The translations under genes and the position numbers were made by a program. Under the pieces are notes generated by a model. The model was not told the DNA's origin and made no database searches. It was given only the letters and a program-made list of their open reading frames with translations. Shown one piece after another: positions 46,825-58,941 of a stretch of DNA of 64,000 bases. Within the stretch, counting starts at the first letter, position 1; every line of letters begins with the position of its first letter. Origin of the DNA: Trametes villosa (Eukaryota; Basidiomycota; Agaricomycetes; Polyporales; Polyporaceae); assembly GCA_002964805.2 (NCBI GenBank), contig PUDQ02000047.1, positions 372,001-436,000 on the forward strand. The letters run 5' to 3'.

Positions 46825-48969
46825 ATGCCCTCCAGGCCGTCACCCATCGCTCTCAACCCGGGGTCGCCGAGCAAGTCGATTTTCAAGAAGAAATCGACGC
46901 CGGCGATGTCAACGGCGGCCTCGTACCTGTCCGCTGTCTCGGAGGCGGACGCACGCGCCCGCAAGCACGGAGGGACCCCTGCGTCGACCCCTGCTCTTTC
47001 TATGTCCTCCTCCATCACGTCGAGCTCGCAGGACACCGTGCTGGACGAGACCAACGTCGACTACACGGACGGCCTCTCCTACCCCCGCGTCCCCCCGCGC
47101 TCTGACCAGGTGTTCACGACGGTCCACTCCGAGTTCGGGCACTGCGCGAACGAGGAGTTCCGCTACACGTCGCAGCACCGCAAGGGCACGGCATACAAGA
47201 GCATCCCCGAGCAGGAACCGCCCTACTACATCCTCCTCACGACCTACATAAGCTACATCCTTGTAATCTGTCTCGGCCATCTTCGGGATTTCGTAGGAAA
47301 ACGCTTCCGCGCTGCCAACTACCGGCATTTGCTGCCCTACAAGGTGCGTAGTCCCTAGGTGTCCTTTTTGTGCTACGTGTCGAATGTCGTTGCATATAGG
47401 GGTATGCCGCGCTCAACTCGGACTTCGACTCGTTCTACACGCGTCGTCTCAAGCTCAGGATCGATGACTGCTTCTCCCACCCCGTCACTGGCGTGCCCGG
47501 ACGCACCATCGTGCTCCTTGACCGGTACTCGTCCGACTACAACAAGACAATGGTCCCGACCGGCACCCGCACGCGCGCACTCAACATCTCCTCGTACAAC
47601 TACCTCGGTTTCGCGCAGGGCAGCGGCCCCTGTGCCGACGCGGTCGAGTCGTCGATTCACAAGTACGGCATCCCGGCGGGCGGAACGCGTCTCGAGGGCG
47701 GCAACCTCGATCTCCACCAACAGACGGAAGCGCTCATTGCCCGGTTCCTCGGGACTGAGGACGCGCTAGTCAGCTCCATGGGCTTCGCCACCAACTCCAC
47801 GGTCATCCCCGCGCTCGTCAGCAAGGGCTGCCTCGTTATCTCCGACGAGCTGAACCATGCCTCGATCCGGTTTGGCGTGCGGCTCAGCGGGGCTAACGTC
47901 CGGATGTTCAAGCACAATGACATGAAGGCGCTCGAGGAGCTCCTGAGGGAGGTCATCAGCCAGGGCCAGCCCAAGACGCACCGCCCGTGGAAGAAGATTC
48001 TGCTCATCGTCGAGGGTCTCTACTCGATGGAGGGCACGATGGCCAACCTTCCGGTGATCATGGAGCTCAAGAAGAAGTACAAGGTACGGTTGCTAGGAGC
48101 TTTCTCGGAGTCAGTTGGCTGAGTATATGCGGCAGTTCTACGTCTTCGTCGACGAGGCCCACTCTGTTGGTGCCATGGGTCCCCGTGGTCGCGGTGTGAC
48201 CGACTACTTCGGCATCGACCCGCGTTCGGTCGACATCCTGATGGGCACGTTCACCAAGTCCTTCGGCGCTGCTGGTGGCTACATCGCTGGTAGCAAGACC
48301 GTCATCGACCGCCTCCGTCTCCAGGGTCACTCCGGCACCTACGCCGAGGCCATGGTCCCCTCCGTCCTCACCCAGATCATCGCCAGCATGGCCAGCATCA
48401 TGGGCGTCACCCTCCCCTCCGAGAAGCCCTCATCGCCGTCTCTGGCCCTCCTTCGCTCGAGCGACGTTGCTCCCGTCATCTCCGAGTCGGAACTTATCCC
48501 TGGCACTGCTCCCGCTACGGCGCTTCCGTCATGGATGCCGCTCGCGCCGGTCATGGTCGACGGCTCCGATGGTCGCACCCGTCTCCGTCGGCTCGCCTTC
48601 AACGCCCGGTATCTCAACCGCGCCCTGCGCAAACTCGGCTTCATCACCTACGGTATGGACGACTCCCCGGTGGTGCCCCTGCTCATCTTCCACCCGGGCA
48701 AGATGGCGGTGTTCAGCCGTCTCATGCGCACGTACTCCACGCCGATCGTTGTCGTCGTCGTCGGCTACCCCGCGACTCCCCTGGTCACGTCGCGTGTCCG
48801 CTTCTGCCTGAGCTCCGCGCACACGAAGGAGGACATCGACACCGTTCTCCGCGCGTGCGACGAGATCGGCGACATCCTCGACCTGAAGCAGGCGAGCGGC
48901 GAGCGCTGGCCCGTCGAGGAGATCATCAGCCGCGCAGTGGAGCTCGTGCAGATGCCCGAGATGCCTTGA
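46825..48969 (+). CDS. LCB2: serine palmitoyltransferase subunit 2
   Basis: LCB2 is the catalytic, PLP-binding subunit of serine palmitoyltransferase, which makes 3-ketosphinganine from serine and palmitoyl-CoA at the ER, the first step of sphingolipid synthesis. Three exons join at LLPYK|GYAALNSDF and KKKYK|FYVFVDEAHS. An N-terminal disordered part is followed by a membrane segment near YYILLTTYISYILVICLG. The aminotransferase fold then shows NISSYNYLGFAQ, GIPAGGTRLEGGN, ISDELNHASI, FVDEAHSVGAMG, and the PLP Lys in GTFTKSFGAAGGYIAG. Length is about 680 residues, slightly longer than yeast Lcb2. The LCB1 partner is not in the window. I chose the ATG at 46825 because the frame has no ATG further upstream. 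Confidence 0.96.
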
Positions 48970-49716
48970 GCGGTCCGTTTCGTTCTGCAGCTCGACACGT
49001 CTATGGCGGTCTTCCTGCACTCGGCGCTGGCCATGGATTGGCTGGCTGGTCTGGTGGATTGGGCGGTTCGTTGTTTAACCTGTAGATATACCCTACGCTT
49101 CTCCTATTCTTGTCGGCACGACAGTCTAACCTTTACTTACCTTCTATCTCGATGTAATTATAAAAGAAGAGTAGGAACAACGACGCTAGCTATAGACGAA
49201 AAGCACGTGTCGTTCGTGTGCGACATGTTCGAATGGTTTGAGACTCAGTGCGATTCCTTCGCTTGTACTGCGGGTTGCACAGCGTTGCAGGTCGCGGGGG
49301 AAGGGAGTCGACGTAAGCTTTCGAACTACTCGCATCACAGTTCGACAGAAAATCCGCGGAGCATGTTGCCAGGAAGAAAGCAATCCGTATTGCTGAAGAG
49401 TAGTTATGCCGTAGGGGACGCTCGCTTCGTAGGACGCGCGCGGCGCGGACGTACTGTAACTGCGCCACCACGGCAACTCAACTCTGTCCTCACTCACGAT
49501 CCTCTACGAACTTGCGGGTTCCACCCCAGCTTGCGATATCTCATACCCTTCTGTCGACAAGTTCGCGCGTTGGAAAACCCCTCGCTTGTGCCTCTCGGCT
49601 ACACGCGCGAAGATCAGCCACCGCGTCCAAACGCAGCGCCCCCACAGGCTGCAGCATCCGAATAAAGGACATTTTCATACTCGCATACTGCTGTTCCAGG
49701 AGCCGCAACGCCTACG
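48970..49716. other. intergenic region
   Basis: No gene is supported. It holds the LCB2 3' region and the promoter of the USP-like gene. A long plus-strand frame to 49665 has no protein-like features. Confidence 0.5.
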
Positions 49717-52345
49717 ATGGGTACTGGAAAGGGCGCACCGGCCACTCCTCAGGAGGCGGCAGACATCGAGACCCTCAGCGCAATCATGGGGGGTTCGCTC
49801 GACCCCGCGCATGCCCTCCGCCTACTCCGAAAGCACAACAACAACCTTGAGAAGGCAGCTTCCGCGTTGCTCGAGGGAGACAACGGCGACAGCGATAACG
49901 GCCCCTTCGCAGACCTCCCCGCCTTGGAGCCGTTGGACTCAGTAACCGTCGGGCCCCGCACGCCTCCCCGTACGTCGCCTTCTTTGTCCCCCGGCCGCGC
50001 GTATGGAGGGTAAACGTCGGGGCCAGCATCCAGGCCGGTCAAGCCGGTGATCGACCTCACGAAGGACGACGGAGATGACGAGCTTGCGCGCGCACTACAG
50101 GCGTCCTTGGAGGACCAGACCACAACCTTTGGGCCGAGCACCAGGGCACCCGACCCGAAATGGGCTATGGTGTCGTCCAATGTGCGCCTCCTTTGCTCTG
50201 TAGATACGCATTGCGCTTATGCGTCGGAATAGGCGGAAGCGAGCGCGCCCTCGGGCATGTCGCAGGACGAGCAGGCAATGAGCCGCGCGATTGAGGCGAG
50301 TCTCTCCTACAACATCGGCGAAGACATCTTCGAGGAGCTGCCTCTTGAGGAGCGGATCCGGAAAGACCACACGTGAGCCGTACCCGTATTGTGTTTGTAT
50401 GCGTGCTGATGAGTGCGCTTATAGCCCAGTAGCACTGCGTCCAACCGCGTCGGGGGTGACTTACGCTGCGCTAGTTCTACACGGTCTCTTCTTCGTACCC
50501 CAAGTGCGGAATGCGGTGGCCGGGTGGCTACCGAAACCAGAACCGAGTGCTGAAGAACCTGATGTTGCCGAGATTGTCCCACCTACGACTGGTCCTGGTG
50601 CGTCCGGCAAGAGTGTTGGAATGTTCGCCGTGTGACGAAGGTATCTGCAGCATATCAAGTGTGGACCCTGATGGAGCTATTCGCGAACATGGATCTGGCT
50701 AGGATGAGCGAGCTCAACGTCGATGCTGCCATGAACGCTTTCCTTGCGGAGCCCTGGAACAACCCGGCGGATCGCCCTGGGGACGCATCCGTCCGTGAGT
50801 TACAACCACTACCTTCGCGGCAGACATATCTGACTACATGCCCTTTTCTGTCAGGCTTCTACGAGAGGCTCGTATATGCTGTGGAAAACACCCTGCAATA
50901 CAACAACCTGCACAACTCGCAGCGAGAACAGCACAGGTGCGCACCAAAGCACTCCTCAGTGTCCTCGTTCTCAAGGCCAAGACAGACTGTTCTCGCTGCA
51001 GTACGGCCCCCACGACGCCGAGCCTGATCACCCGAGCGTGGACAACCTGTCCTGCGTGAAGGTCAACATAAACATGACCTCGGACGTGAACGACCTCGTC
51101 TCGTCTCTCGCCGCCGAGCTCGCCCCGGACCTCTCCAGATTCCCCAACGCGAAGCGCCAGGTTATCTTCGAGCCGTCGGACGTAATTTCCTTCCAGCTGT
51201 TGCGAGACGCGGCACCACCCTCGTACGACGCCACAGTTGTGCGGCGGCCAGAGCGCGCGACGTTCAAGTATCCCAAGAGCGTCTATTTAGACCAATTCAT
51301 GAAGGAGTCATTCGAGCTCGGGAACGAGAAGAGGGCGGCGCAGCGGCAACTTCTTCAGGACGCGAAGGAGTTGGAGGCGAAGAAGAAGAACCTGCTGCAT
51401 TTCAACGTCAGTGCTGTTCGCTCCTGCGCGAAACGTAGGACTGGAGCTGATACGGGTGTCGCTCTTCAGGACAAGGATACCCTGGCCGACTTGCAGTCGG
51501 CCCTGTATTACTACGAGAACGTGGCCGAGAGCAACGATGATGCCGCGCGGGCGGAGGAGATTCGTGCGAACAAGGAGAAGCTCACGAGGGTCATCGACAA
51601 GATCAAGGAGGAAGCGAAGGGTTTGTGCATGTTATCCCCATGCCGATGCCGTTATGCTCATGGTGCTTCAGGCATCGACTCTACAGTGGAGCGACTGCAG
51701 GGCGAAGCGCGTGTTACGCTCGACTGTCCGGAGCTGCAGAAACATCGGGTACGTAGCGCATATAGTCAGGTCAGTTGTCGATGCTGAAGATACGCATGTG
51801 CAGTACGATCTCCGTGCCGTCATTGTACACGATGGGCTACTCGGCCGGAGTCACCTGTACTCGTACGTCAAGTACAAGGGCAAGTGGTGGAAGACCGTGG
51901 ATTATGTGGTCACCGAGGTTCGCCGACGCTCACGTTCCCCTGACGCCCCCGCTCATCTTTCCCCAGGTGCCCGAGGAAACCGTGCTCAGCGATCCCACGG
52001 GCTTGCACCTCGGCACTGGTCCGTACTTCCTACTGTACAGCCGCGCCTTGCCCGAGGACGAGGAGGATGCGCGTGCCCCCTGGCACGACAGCATCAAGGT
52101 GCGCACCCACAGCCTGGCCTATCTTCAACGAGGGTTGCTGATCACACTGCCCGCAGGACACTGTGAAGCACAACAACCGCATGTTCTTCCACCAAATCCC
52201 GCCAGAGATCGCAGCGCAGGTGGTCGATCCGAACTCGCCCCCCTCGTCGCCGTACATGGCCGAGACGCCCTCCGAGCACACCATCGAGTCGGACGCCGCC
52301 GAGCCCCCCAGCTCGCGGGACGAGCCGATGGATTTGTCTGACTAG
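49717..52345 (+). CDS. USP25/28-like protein (UBA, two UIMs, USP fold), catalytic Cys position is Thr
   Basis: About eleven exons can be joined. Residues 10-55 look UBA-like (AADIETLSAIMGGSLDPAHA). Two ubiquitin-interacting motifs follow: DDELARALQASLED and DEQAMSRAIEASLSY. The USP core starts at RPTASGVTYAALVLHGLFFV. Aligned on the L(Q/H)xLFxxPxxR part of the Cys box, the residue at the catalytic Cys is Thr. The His box is kept in form: AVIVHDGLLGRSHLYSYVKY followed by GKWWKTVDYVV. Long helices lie between them (DLQSALYYYENVAESN). Domain order matches USP25/USP28. The missing nucleophile suggests a ubiquitin-binding pseudo-enzyme rather than an active deubiquitinase. The C-terminus is disordered and acidic. 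The gene converges on DUS3 with 129 bases between stops. Confidence 0.82.
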
Positions 52346-52474
52346 GCCTCTCCTTTCCCCCTTCGTCGGGTGGGATGGGATGGGATGTATCAAATAGCAC
52401 TACACGATGTGTACTAGTACAACGCGCGCGGCGTCCGTTTATCTGCCTGCTATCGATACCGTGCTGTTGTCCGT

Positions 52475-55037
52475 CTAGCCTTGGCTCTCCTCGCTGCCAT
52501 AGGCGTTGCTTTTGTGTTTGGGCGTGAACGTCCAGGACTCGGGCGCGGGCCCGAGGAACATCTCCGAGATCTTCACCCAGTCGCGGCTGTCTGGGCTCGC
52601 GAGGAGCGTCTCTGTAGGGATACCTTAGCATGCGCCTTAGAGGATGTGAGGCGAGACATCCTTACCCAGCTCGTCGCGTCCGCGGAAAGCAGGCGCGCGG
52701 TCGTTGATGCGTGCGGGCATCGTCTCGAGGAGGCCGATGGGGATGTAGCGATACTGGAAGGATAGGGCCTCGCAGAGGTACCGCCGCGTTGTGTTTACAC
52801 CGGCCGTATCCGACCCGAAGTGGCTGTCCCAAGTTCGTCAGCATGCGTCATGTGCGGAAACAAAGATCGTATGCTCACTTCAAGCCGTACTCCGCGTACT
52901 AAACCACACACGCTGTTAGCATAGAGTGGGCGCCGAAAGCCCAGGGGTCAAACACACCTTGCGGGCGAGTTCGAGTCGCTCGCGCGCGCTGATGTCCCAC
53001 TCCCGTCGCTCCTTGATCTCGGTGAAGATCCAGGGCTTGATCAGGGCGCCGCGGCCAATCATGATGCCGTCGACGCCGTAGTTGTCCATCTTGTGCCAGT
53101 AGTCCTCCGACGAGAAGCAGTCGCCGCCGCCGAAGATGGGCACAGGAGACACTGTCGCCATGACATGAGGCTGAGTTGGAGGATGTGTTAAGAAAGATAT
53201 AGGGATAACGCACGGTCCTCTTCCTCTTCGCGCGCGCGGACGGCTTCGACGCACTGCTTGATGTAGTCCCAGTCTGCGAGCTTGGTGTATCGCTGCTGCC
53301 GAGTACGTCCGTGGAGCTGAACAGTACTCATGAGCGACGCAGCGATGTCTGTGATTGCCACAACCTACAGTGATTGCGGATGCGCCGAACTCGGGAGCAA
53401 GGCGGGGCATGAGCTTGTGCGCTGTGTTCTTACCGTCTTTCACGCCCGTTCGTAGCTTGACCGTGACCGGGATGTCGCCCAGCGCCTTGTTCATTCCGAC
53501 AACGATCTTCCCTAGCTTCCCTGCAGCATCCAGCACTAAAGATCACGTTCGACCGTCAGTGTACCCCGTCTCCGTGAGTACGGCCAAACAAAAACGCACG
53601 CGCAGATCCACTACCCGTCTTGTACACCAAGTCGATCGGGCAGCCACAGTTGACGTCGACGAAGTCGAGGTTGCCGGCGCATTCCCGGCCAATGATCTCT
53701 GCGGCGGGCACGAGCAGCTGCGGCTTGCTGCCCGCGATCTGCATGCCGAAGGTCGACTCGGAGGGGTGGCGCCGTACGAGCGACCACTCCTCTTTGGAAC
53801 CCTGGAGGAACGACATCGCCAGGCCCACTGGTAGGGCTGTGAGCGGTGGACGTGATTATATGCGGTTGGGACGAGCTTACTTTCGCCGCAGGTGATGTCC
53901 GCGCCGTAATCCACGCATAGCCGGCGGAAGGGCTGTTAAAAAGGGACAATTTAAGGCTTGAATGGGCAGTGAGGATCTCCTTAGACCTACCAGGTTGCCG
54001 ACCGTTGTTAGTGGCGCGAGATCTAGGGTGTATACGTGAGTACATGGATGCGGTGCGTTCCGAATGCTACTTACATGTCTTCCCCGTCCAGTGTAGCCTT
54101 TTCTTCTCAGAAAAGCGCGAAGGAACGTCGGGTGTATCGTCTTGAGATTTGTCTACGGTCTCGCTCTTAGCAGAACCTGGAACGTCGACGGCAGTGGGCT
54201 CTGGCAGAGCCGCGTTTTCGGGTATCGCTTCGGCCGTCAGTGGACTGTCCTCTTTTTTCCTCGCCTCCTCGTTGGCATTGTCTTGAAGCTCTTTCAAATA
54301 TGCGTCGGAGATCGGGTGGGGATACTTAGAGGCTAGGGGAGTCGGAACCAAAAATTTTATCGTCTATTGGGCCGCGTACCTTCTTGGTGCGGACTTTCCG
54401 GAGACCATCAGCGTCGATGAAGTTCAGCTCGGTTTCGGCGACAGTTGCGCGCGCCTTCTTCTCCTCATCCACCACCAGCTCCAATGTCCCGTCTTCCTTC
54501 GTACGCACGTGATTTCCGAGAAAGCGACACTTCAGGCCGTGCTTGCATTCGCCCATACGCTGGAAGATCGGGCAAGTGGTGGACAAGTCAAGTGAGCTCC
54601 CGGGGGCGTCTCCACCTTCAGCCATCGCGACATCTGGCAGTTGTACGAAGGGCGGCGTGTTGGACAGGTCTTCGGCAGATGGAAAGTGGATATCTCGTGG
54701 TTTAGCAGCGAGGTACGCGGAGACATCGTGCGTGAAGCGACATCTGCAGGAGTCTGGGTCAGGTTGCACGCGGCGCGGGTGGTATTGGATATACGTACTC
54801 GTCGCCGAACTCGCACGACTTCCCACTGGCGACCTTGAAGCAAAGCTCGAGGTCGTCGCGCACTTTCTGGAACCGCCTGCCCTTGTTCGCGCCGCGCTGA
54901 TTCTTGCGCTGGTCCTTTGCTAACTTCTTCCGCTGCGCGCCGGAGAGCTTCTTGCCACCGTCCCCTCCATCTCCGCCGTCGTCCGCGCGCCCATTCACAT
55001 GGCTCGTACCTCCCTCAGCAGCGTCGTCGTCCGGCAC
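52475..55037 (-). CDS. DUS3: tRNA-dihydrouridine synthase 3
   Basis: FMN-dependent enzyme that reduces U47 in the tRNA variable loop to dihydrouridine. Start at 55037 ([16 protein letters not shown]). A basic linker leads to two CCCH zinc fingers, one around [18 protein letters not shown] and CRFTHDV, the other around [20 protein letters not shown]. The TIM-barrel part shows [28 protein letters not shown], the catalytic Cys loop [63 protein letters not shown] and [18 protein letters not shown]. The C-terminal helical domain includes [19 protein letters not shown] and ends at SEESQG. It is divided by many 50-60 base introns. Length and domain order fit fungal Dus3. Confidence 0.95.
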
Positions 55038-56438
55038 ATCGCGCGTCTGGACCGAGACCAGAAACCTGCGCCAGGTTCAATTCAACAAGAACAGAAGCGG
55101 GCGATCGGTATCCTACTCTGGCTTGACCGGGGCCGTCCCTGGAGGTAGATTCATGGAAGACATTGCGTCCTGAGGTAAACAAGGAAGCCCAAGATTGTTT
55201 GTGGCTTGTCCGAAGCCCGAGGGTGAATATGTTGACGGTGGCGAGAGGCAAGTGTAGCCTCGCAGGTTGCCGAGATAAGATAAGATCCAGCACTGCGCTA
55301 GATGATCATGGTGAGCCTCTCTTTCGGTGACCACCATGCTGCCCACGGTCTCTTACTTGAGGGAGAACGGCGATGCTTCGCACGCCAGGCCCGATTCCAC
55401 TATTTAGAGCGAAATACATACGGTATGCCAGTCGTAGCTGTAGAGTGGCTATTATTCCGGATACCGAGCAGCGATGGAGACGCATGGCTAACATTCGACG
55501 GTGCGAACACGCCGTGACCCGGTTATGTGTTTTCGGGACTCGGCGAGACTGGTGCCTGTATATTATGTGCGACTCTGCCCCCCCTCTTAGAACACATCGG
55601 TACGGCTGCCTAGGGGAGACTACCTGTATATCGAGGGGCGGTGGCATAATTCCCGCGCGCGCTAAGAATTTACGGGGGCAAACCCGGCTGCAGATAACCT
55701 TGTATTCCAGTAGGTCCACTCCCTAGCCTTCTCGCGTCTCACAGAGTGTCACCACGGCTGTCTCGACATGAGCGAGTGAGTGACGTCGATATAGAGACTC
55801 AGAGACTCTAAGAAACTCGGATTATCTTTGACTTTACTGTGTAAGTCGCACAACCAAATGCACGTCAATAAAGGGAAAACCCGTATGGAACGCGCGCTCA
55901 ACGGGTGGACACGGGTGCATCAAAAACGGTCACGTGCCTCAGCGAGTTGTCATAAGAAAGCCGATTCCTAGTGGAATCGGAACACCGTCAACGTCGCGAT
56001 TCGTTTATGCACTCATGTGTTCTAACATATTATAAGGCGAGTTTTGCCTTCAGCTACCTTGGCAGGTCAACCCATCTTACCCTCAATGCGCATATAAGGC
56101 TCTTCACTATGTAGCCAATCCAACCTGAAGTCTGGCAATATCAGCATCATGATGCACGAAGCTTTTGCAGCAGATCGCGCTGTAACCGCCTGGTCAGACA
56201 TCCTGCACGCATTGAACCAATGAATACCATCATTTGGGCTGTAACCTAGCTCGAGTGTGGGTGTGGACAGCGTGTGAAAATGGCTTCTCTCGCCGATGAC
56301 TTATGCCCGTACGGGACCGACGGCAGTTCGGTACGATTCCTGTGTACGTTTCAAATAAGTCTTGTAGCGCCGGCGAGCGGCATTCCCCGCTACCGTATTC
56401 GAGGCTGACAAGTTTCCGATCCGCATACGATCTGTATA
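55038..56438. other. 1.4 kb intergenic region
   Basis: No gene is supported. Overlapping frames on both strands around 55302-55726 lack protein-like composition or domains. The left end is the DUS3 promoter and the right end the 3' flank of the first array gene. Confidence 0.5.
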
Positions 56439-57509
56439 TTAATCACAAGGCAGCGCAAAGCCACGTAGGCGTACAGTGTCGTCGGACAGGGACAGAGGCA
56501 GAGAAAACAATTGTAAAGGCATCAGCGGGGGCAGTATACGACAATTTCCAGCGCAGGGAAGATCTGAAGGCGAACCTGCGCGCCAAGCGATATTCAAACT
56601 GTACGGATGCTTTTGTTTCACGAGCAAATCACGGTGATCCTCCCCGAGAATATCCAACAACGTCAAAAGTGAACCGGGATCGCCGAAAAAGCGAACCTGC
56701 TCGGGGCAGATGTTCCAACGGCGCAAGCAAGGGACCCTTCGTGGAGCTGTCGGAGGACGAACACCCCTTGCGATATCCGGCCATCCCTGGAGTCGTGCAG
56801 AGATGTCGAACCCCAGCACGTCTCTGAGAAACAGATAGTTCTCGACGTCGCTGCTGTTGAGGAAGCCGGGATAGAGGGGGGGAGTGAGGCAACGCCGGCG
56901 GAAGGTGAAGGTTGGGTAGCCGCATGCGAAGGCGTGCCGTGACACCCAGTTCACCATTGCCGGGAGATGGGTGCAGACGATTGGCTCGAAAGGGGTGATG
57001 GAGGCGGAAGTGTGGATGGCGATCAGGCGTCCGGAAGGAGTGGTGAAAGTGGCAGTCTTCGATACCTTGGGGGGAAGGTCGTGCGTGGAGTCATCGCGGC
57101 GTACAATGCTCGTGAGAGGCAAGGATAGGGGGTGTTTGGCGAGGTCCTCGTCGAGATAGCCATCATGTAGAGAAGAGACGTACACATCCAGGGTGGAAGG
57201 GTAGGAGGTTTGTCGCAGGAGGAAAGTGACGGCGGCAGGACCACCGATGACGGCGTTGGTGTTGTTTAACGCTCGCCAGAGCTCGTCCGGAAGGTCGACG
57301 TAGTGCTTTGCCAGTCGACGACGGTCGGAATGGAGGACGGCCGTGGTATGCGCGGCGAGAGTGGTGTCGCATCTGCGCAAGGACAGCAGAGTTGGCATGT
57401 CACAGAGTTGGACGGCGTGGCGAATGACTTCAGCAGGCAACCTGGGTGAAGGTCAACGAAGAGCACGTCAGACTGTTCGACGCACTTACTCGACGGTCCC
57501 GACGATCAT
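56439..57509 (-). CDS. nucleotidyltransferase-like family protein, member 1
   Basis: Two exons: MIVGTVE from 57509, then after a short intron LPAEVIRHAVQLCDMPTLLS to the stop at 56439. The first part resembles an F-box-type helix pair. At about residues 70-100 comes NTNAVIGGPAAVTFLLRQ then YPSTLDVYVSS. This GG...LDV pattern recalls the hGG/GS...(D)xD motif of the nucleotidyltransferase fold, but the first Asp is replaced by Thr. The C-terminal half shares CP..VRFFGDPGSLLTLLDILG with member 2. It is a paralogue of 57705-58781 and 61413-62361. A TATA-like sequence lies about 40 bases upstream. Function unknown; possibly non-catalytic. Confidence 0.6.
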
Positions 57510-57544
57510 GTTGAGGCGCGTGTGAGCGCAGCCGCTGCAGAAGG

Positions 57545-57553
57545 CATATAAAG
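57545..57553 (-). promoter_or_regulatory. TATA-like box of array member 1
   Basis: On the minus strand the sequence reads CTTTATATGCCTTC, about 40 bases before the ATG. A very similar CCTTAAATGCCTTC lies upstream of member 3. Confidence 0.5.
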
Positions 57554-57704
57554 CTGCCGCCAGCGCGTGCAGGGCGTCTCCGCTGTCTCAGTGAAGACGC
57601 ACAAGGTTCCCAACGCGAATGGAAGGCAGAGGGTGAGACACTTTAATTCATACTGAACAGACAGGCGGCATACAGGGGGGGACACTATCTGGAGAGGAAG
57701 GAGC

Positions 57705-58781
57705 CTAGGGGCGCATTAAGGATCGAAACGAGAAACCGGTGTCGACGATGGTGATCATGATCGAGAACATGCCTTGGGGGAGCAGGGGATCGTTCCTCTC
57801 GCACGGTCCGTGGCAAGGTCGGTGGCTGCTACTCAGACGCCACGCGACCGCGAACCCGTACGGCGGGAGCCGCGAACGCGCAAGATCCCGCACATCCGCG
57901 CCGAGAAGGTCGAAGACCGCCAGCAGCGAGCCGCTGTCGCCGAAGAACCGTCCCTGACAGGGGCAGACGTACGCCTCGCGCAGACACGGTTGTCTCCCAG
58001 GGTTCTCCGGCTGAGCGGCAGCGTATTCGGGCCAAGCGGATGGTTCGGATCGGATGTCGAAGTTGAAGTCGAGCAGTCGGCGTTGAATAGAATGGAGGAG
58101 TGGTTGGGGACCGAAGGGAGAGATGCCGAGGGACCGTCTACGCAAGGTGAGCGCGGGATAACCGCACGCGAACGCGCCAGATGACACCCAGTTGATGAGG
58201 GCGGTGGTCGGAGACACGGCGATCGGGTCCAACGCGGAGCACGAGAGCGATGTGTGAACGGCGATGAAGCGCCCCATGCGGGCGGCGTATGTGACTGATC
58301 GGTAGACCCGTGGTTCCAGCTCGCTGAACGGGTCGGCGAGACGCTGGACGTCGTAGACAGGGAGGTCCAGTTGTTCCTGGAGGAGCTGCTCTAACCGGCC
58401 ACCGTCGAGGGAGGAGACGAAGATGTCTAAGGTCGTGGGAAGGATGTTTTTGTCGCGGAGGATGAAGCTGAGCGCGGCCAGGCCACCCACGACCGCTTTC
58501 GTCTCGTTCAAGTAGTCCCATAACGTCGAAGGGTCAGAGATGAAGGGCAGGAGCAGGTGGCGACGGTCACGGGCGAGGACGGCGGTAGCGTGAGAGTGGA
58601 GTAGACGCGAGGTGTGGCGTAGGCCGAGAATGGATGGGAGGTCGCATTCGTCGACGCATTGCCGCACAACTTCGGGTGGACAACTAAAGAACGGAATCAG
58701 CATAAGGGGGTTGTTAGACTAGGCAGACGCAGCCACGTACTCCATGAGGTTCGCGATCGGACTGGGCTTAAAGTCGTCCAT
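57705..58781 (-). CDS. nucleotidyltransferase-like family protein, member 2
   Basis: I place the start at 58781 (MDDFKPSPIANLM). An intron with donor inside GGAGTACGTGG and acceptor CTTTAG then joins to CPPEVVRQCVDECDLPSILG. An in-frame ATG at 58703 is possible but lies inside that intron. The motif region reads KAVVGGLAALSFILRD, then ILPTTLDIFVSSLDGG, again GG...TLD(I/V). Later parts are IAVHTSLSCSALDPI, LINWVSSGAFACGYPALTLR, CPCQGRFFGDSGSLLAVFDL and a C-terminal Cys pair (RPCHGPCE). It matches member 1 along its length. The family is common in Agaricomycetes in my experience, but its biochemical role is unknown to me. Confidence 0.62.
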
Positions 58782-58821
58782 GGCGAACAAGGGGTCGAGG
58801 GAGGAGGGCGAGGCGGGCACG

Positions 58822-58829
58822 GCCTTATA
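58822..58829 (-). promoter_or_regulatory. TATA-like box of array member 2
   Basis: The minus strand reads GGTATAAGG about 40 bases before the start at 58781, which supports that start over the ATG at 58703. Confidence 0.5.
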
Positions 58830-58941
58830 CCTCGGAGCGCGAACGCAAGCTTTGAGGCACGCACTCTACAGAACGCACAATGGTATGCAAGCAGCGCGGG
58901 GATATGGAGGGGTCGATGGAACAATGATGTTATTAATGGAG

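Noticed and set aside
55302..55726. Overlapping plus and minus frames after DUS3
   Set aside because: No codon bias, splice continuity or recognisable motif on either strand.
58703..58703. ATG at 58703 as the start of array member 2
   Set aside because: It falls inside an intron that gives a better N-terminus (from 58781) with a TATA-like box at the right distance.
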